Source: Spirosoma sp. KUDC1026 (GTDB taxonomy: Bacteria > Bacteroidota > Bacteroidia > Cytophagales > Spirosomataceae). Taken from it: DNA of 64,000 nucleotides. The stretch lies in contig NZ_CP056032.1 of NCBI RefSeq assembly GCF_013375035.1, positions 248,001 through 312,000 on the forward strand, written 5' to 3'. Position 1 is the stretch's first letter, and every line of letters begins with the position of its first letter. Positions 63,501 through 64,000 of the stretch are shown here, piece by piece. The position numbers and the translations under genes are program-made. The notes under the pieces were generated by a model. The model made no database searches, was not told the DNA's origin, and saw only the letters and a program-made list of their open reading frames with translations.

Positions 63501-64000
63501 GCTCGTCAGCACGTTGCGAGGTGCGACAATGCTCACCGTCGGTGGTGCCAGTGCCGTGAAGCTGGTCACAGCAGGGATGCTGGTGCCACCTGCGTTAGTC
63601 GCCACTGCCGTTACTGATATGGTGCCTGGCGTTACCGTTACTGCACACGAGAAGCTGCCACCAGCCGTAGCCGTGGTCGAGCAAAGCGTGGCGTTGCCTG
63701 GCCCCGTGATCGTGACCAAACTACCTGGCGTAGCCGTACCCGAGACCACTGGGTTGGTCGAGGTCTGAATATTGCTTGGCGATTGAACCGCGATCGTTGG
63801 CGCGGCTACGGCCGTGAAGGTCGTTACGTCCGTCGCGCTGATGCCACCAGCATTGGTCGAGATGGCCGAGATCGAGTTCACACCCGCCGTTACTGTCACT
63901 ACACACGAGTACGTACCTGTTGCCGAAACGTTGGTCGAACAGAGCGTAGCGTTAGTTGGACTCGACAGAACTACGATACTACCTGGTGTAGCCGTACCTG
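57573..64000 (-). CDS. Giant Ig-like tandem-repeat surface protein (5' partial)
   Basis: The frame stays open to the right edge, so the N-terminus, signal peptide and true start are outside; more than 2140 residues are visible. It consists of about 25 Ig-like domains of 86 residues, each with SGTATPGS/A, an LC(S/T)TT strand, SGS(Y/F)(S/A)C and NAGG or GPGG turns, like bacterial Ig-like (Big-type) domains. It ends SFTTDDCQAQAPTLKKS with no sorting domain of known type. It is probably an adhesin, or a gliding-associated or matrix protein. It is upstream of, and co-oriented with, three other secreted-protein genes (38-bp gap to the next frame). Confidence 0.9.
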   Translation of the reverse strand, partial: GTATPGSIVVLSSPTNATLCSTNVSATGTYSCVVTVTAGVNSISAISTNAGGISATDVTTFTAVAAPTIAVQSPSNIQTSTNPVVSGTATPGSLVTITGPGNATLCSTTATAGGSFSCAVTVTPGTISVTAVATNAGGTSIPAVTSFTALAPPTVSIVAPRNVLTSLTPTVSGTATPGSIVTLSSPTNATLCSTTATATGSYSCVVTVTAGVNSITAISRNAGGTSVADVTAFTAIVAPTVAIQSPNNIQTSTNPVVSGTATPGSLVTITGPGNATLCSTTATAGGSFSCAVTVTPGVTSVTAVATNAGGTSTPGVTSFTALAPPTVSIVAPRNVLTTLTPTVSGTATPGSLVTLTGPVGTTLCTTTATALGSYSCVVTVASGVNSITAISTNAGGTSIADVTTFTAVGPPTVSIVSPRNVLTTLSPTVSGTATPNSTVILSNATSATLCTTTASATGSYSCVVTVAAGVNSISAISTNLGGVSATDVATFTAVAVPTVAIQSPSNISTNLTPTVSGTGTPGSVVTITGPVGTTLCSTTVTAGGSFSCAVTVPAGVNSVTAVATNAGGTSTPSVTSFTALAPPTVSIVAPRNVLTNLTPTVSGTATPNSTVILTGPAGNTLCTTTASSLGSYSCVITVTTGVNTVTAVAINAGGTSVADVTSFTAVGQPTVVIQSPNNIQTNLTPTVSGTATPGSVVTITGPSNTTLCSTTASVGGSFSCAITVTPGVTSVTAVATNNGGISTPSVTSFTAVAQPTVAINSPRNVVTTLTPTVSGTATPGATVVLTGANNTTLCSTMATASGSYSCVINAAVGINSVTAIATNAGGASVADVTSFTAAGAPTLTVTAPVGVSTTTSPTVSGTATPGSVVTITGPGNTTLCSTTASTSGSFACGLTGLPVGPTSVTVTASGPGGSTSQPISFTTVAQPTVAINSPRNVVTTLTPTVSGTATPGATVVLTGANNTTLCSTTATASGSYSCVINAAVGVNSVTAIATNAGGASVADVTSFTAAGAPTLTVTAPVGVSTTTSPTVSGTATPGSVVTITGPGNTTLCSTTASTSGSFACGLTGLPVGPTSVTVTASGPGGSTSQPISFTTVAQPTVAINSPRNVVTTLTPTVSGTATPGATVVLTGANNTTLCSTTATASGSYSCVINAAVGVNSVTAIATNAGGSSVADVTLFTAAGAPTLTVTAPVGVSTTTSPTVSGTATPGSVVTITGPNGATLCSTTASTSGSFACGLTGLPVGPTSLTVTASGPGGSTSQPISFTTVAQPTVAINSPRNVVTTLTPTVSGTATPGATVVLTGANNTTLCSTTATASGSYSCVINAAVGVNLVTAIATNAGGASLADVTSFTAAGAPTLTVTAPVGVSTTTSPTVSGTATPGSVVTITGPNGATLCSTTASTSGSFACGLTGLPVGPTSLTVTASGPGGSTSQPISFTTVAQPTVAINSPRNVVTTLTPTVSGTATPGATVVLTGANNTTLCSTTATASGSYSCVINAAVGGNSVTAIATNAGGSSVADVASFTAAGAPTLTVTAPVGTSTTTSPTVSGTATPGSVVTITGPNGATLCSTTASTSGSFACGLTGLPVGPTSLTVTASGPGGSTSQPISFTTVAQPTVAINSPRNVVTTLTPTVSGTATPGATVVLTGANNTTLCSTTATASGSYSCVINAAVGGNSVTAIAQNAGGASVADVTSFTAAGAPTLTVTAPVGVSTTTSPTVSGTATPGSVVTITGPNGATLCSTTASTSGSFACGLSGLPVGPTSLTVTASGPGGSTSQPISFTTVAQPTVAINSPRNVVTTLTPTVSGTATPGATVVLTGANNTTLCSTTATASGSYSCVINAAVGGNSVTAIAQNAGGASVADVTSFTAAGAPTLTVTAPVGVSTTTSPTVSGTATPGSVVTITGPNGATLCSTTASTSGSFACGLSGLPVGPTSLTVTASGPGGSTSQPISFTTVAQPTVAINSPRNVVTTLTPTVSGTATPGATVVLTGANNTTLCSTTATASGSYSCVINAAVGINSVTAVATNAGGSSVADVTSFTAAGAPTLTVTGPIGTTVTTTPTISGTATPGSTIEIRDSNNVLLCTTTAQPNGNFACTLTSPLPVGPNTLRVTASGPGGSVSQSISFTTDDCQAQAPTLKKS
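57630..61745 (-). repeat. Higher-order 516-bp coding repeat, 8 copies (pairs of Ig-like domains)
   Basis: Domains alternate: type A (AINSPRNVVTTLTPTVSG...INAAVG) and type B (LTVTAPVGVSTTTSPTVSG...CGLTGLPVGPTS), each 86 residues. The AB pair (172 residues, 516 bp) repeats eight times; the copy nearest the C-terminus is diverged in its B domain. Two copies (near 58130-58505 and 58646-59021) show no difference that I can see over more than 350 bp. Confidence 0.9.
61746..64000 (-). repeat. Diverged 258-bp Ig-like coding repeats
   Basis: About nine Ig-like domains of the same 86-residue length are more diverged than those further on. They also tend to alternate (TVSIVAPRNVLT type and TVAIQSPNNIQT type). 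The run continues beyond the window edge. Confidence 0.85.

Noticed and set aside
51159..64000. CRISPR-like array
   Set aside because: The periodic sequence is protein-coding, with 258-, 294- and 516-bp units in frame, not short repeats with spacers.

Overview
The window looks like a chromosome segment of a Bacteroidota bacterium of the Cytophagales, most like Spirosoma and its relatives. The signs are type IX secretion (T9SS) C-terminal sorting domains, many Q-initiated mature secreted proteins and lipoproteins, start codons without Shine-Dalgarno sequences, TAnnTTTG-like promoter elements, OPT, TonB and SPW families, and a pentose/rhamnose utilisation locus. The species assignment is inference from gene content only.

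Layout. 0-0.4 kb: the C-terminal end of a lanthipeptide/thiopeptide-type dehydratase runs in from the left edge. 0.5-3 kb: yraN, a small exported protein and an S41 lipoprotein protease. 3-5.7 kb: an overlapping minus-strand operon of a BtuC/FecD-type permease, its ATPase and cobU, which reads as corrinoid uptake and salvage. A BtuB-like TonB receptor lies at 8-10 kb. 10.4-14.5 kb: a pair of secreted proteins, a DUF1080-like/PA14-like protein and a beta-propeller protein fused to a blue-copper domain. 14.9-21.9 kb: a membrane-tailed SDR, a zinc alcohol dehydrogenase, a lipoprotein, DUF2254, a sensor-like protein, MscS and DUF4136.

22.1-26.8 kb is the most unusual part. Two sets of the same three gene types, VKOR-like + SPW-repeat + SDR dehydrogenase, face each other on opposite strands. 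In one set VKOR and SPW are fused; in the other they are separate genes. Both VKOR-like domains keep the CxxC but have no loop cysteines.

27-30.3 kb: a PQQ-type sugar dehydrogenase, a PAP2-like enzyme, a lone receiver domain and a LytTR protein. 30.2-34.6 kb is gene-poor, holds small orphan genes and a phage-type protein, and ends at tRNA-Gly(CCC). It may be a decayed integration site.

34.8-46 kb: an OPT transporter, GH78 alpha-L-rhamnosidase, xylulokinase, a DUF433/DUF5615 toxin-antitoxin pair, a sulfatase, a lipoprotein, xylose isomerase and an NTF2-like protein. This is a plant-polysaccharide and pentose catabolism locus. At 46.1-46.9 kb is an IS5-type element with intact ends and a nonsense-mutated transposase.

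47-64 kb: a T9SS cargo protein, a radical SAM protein, accD, then a minus-strand run of four secreted proteins. Two of these are giant tandem-repeat proteins: 12 x 98-residue modules, and about 25 Ig-like domains organised as 172-residue pairs. The last gene runs off the right edge.
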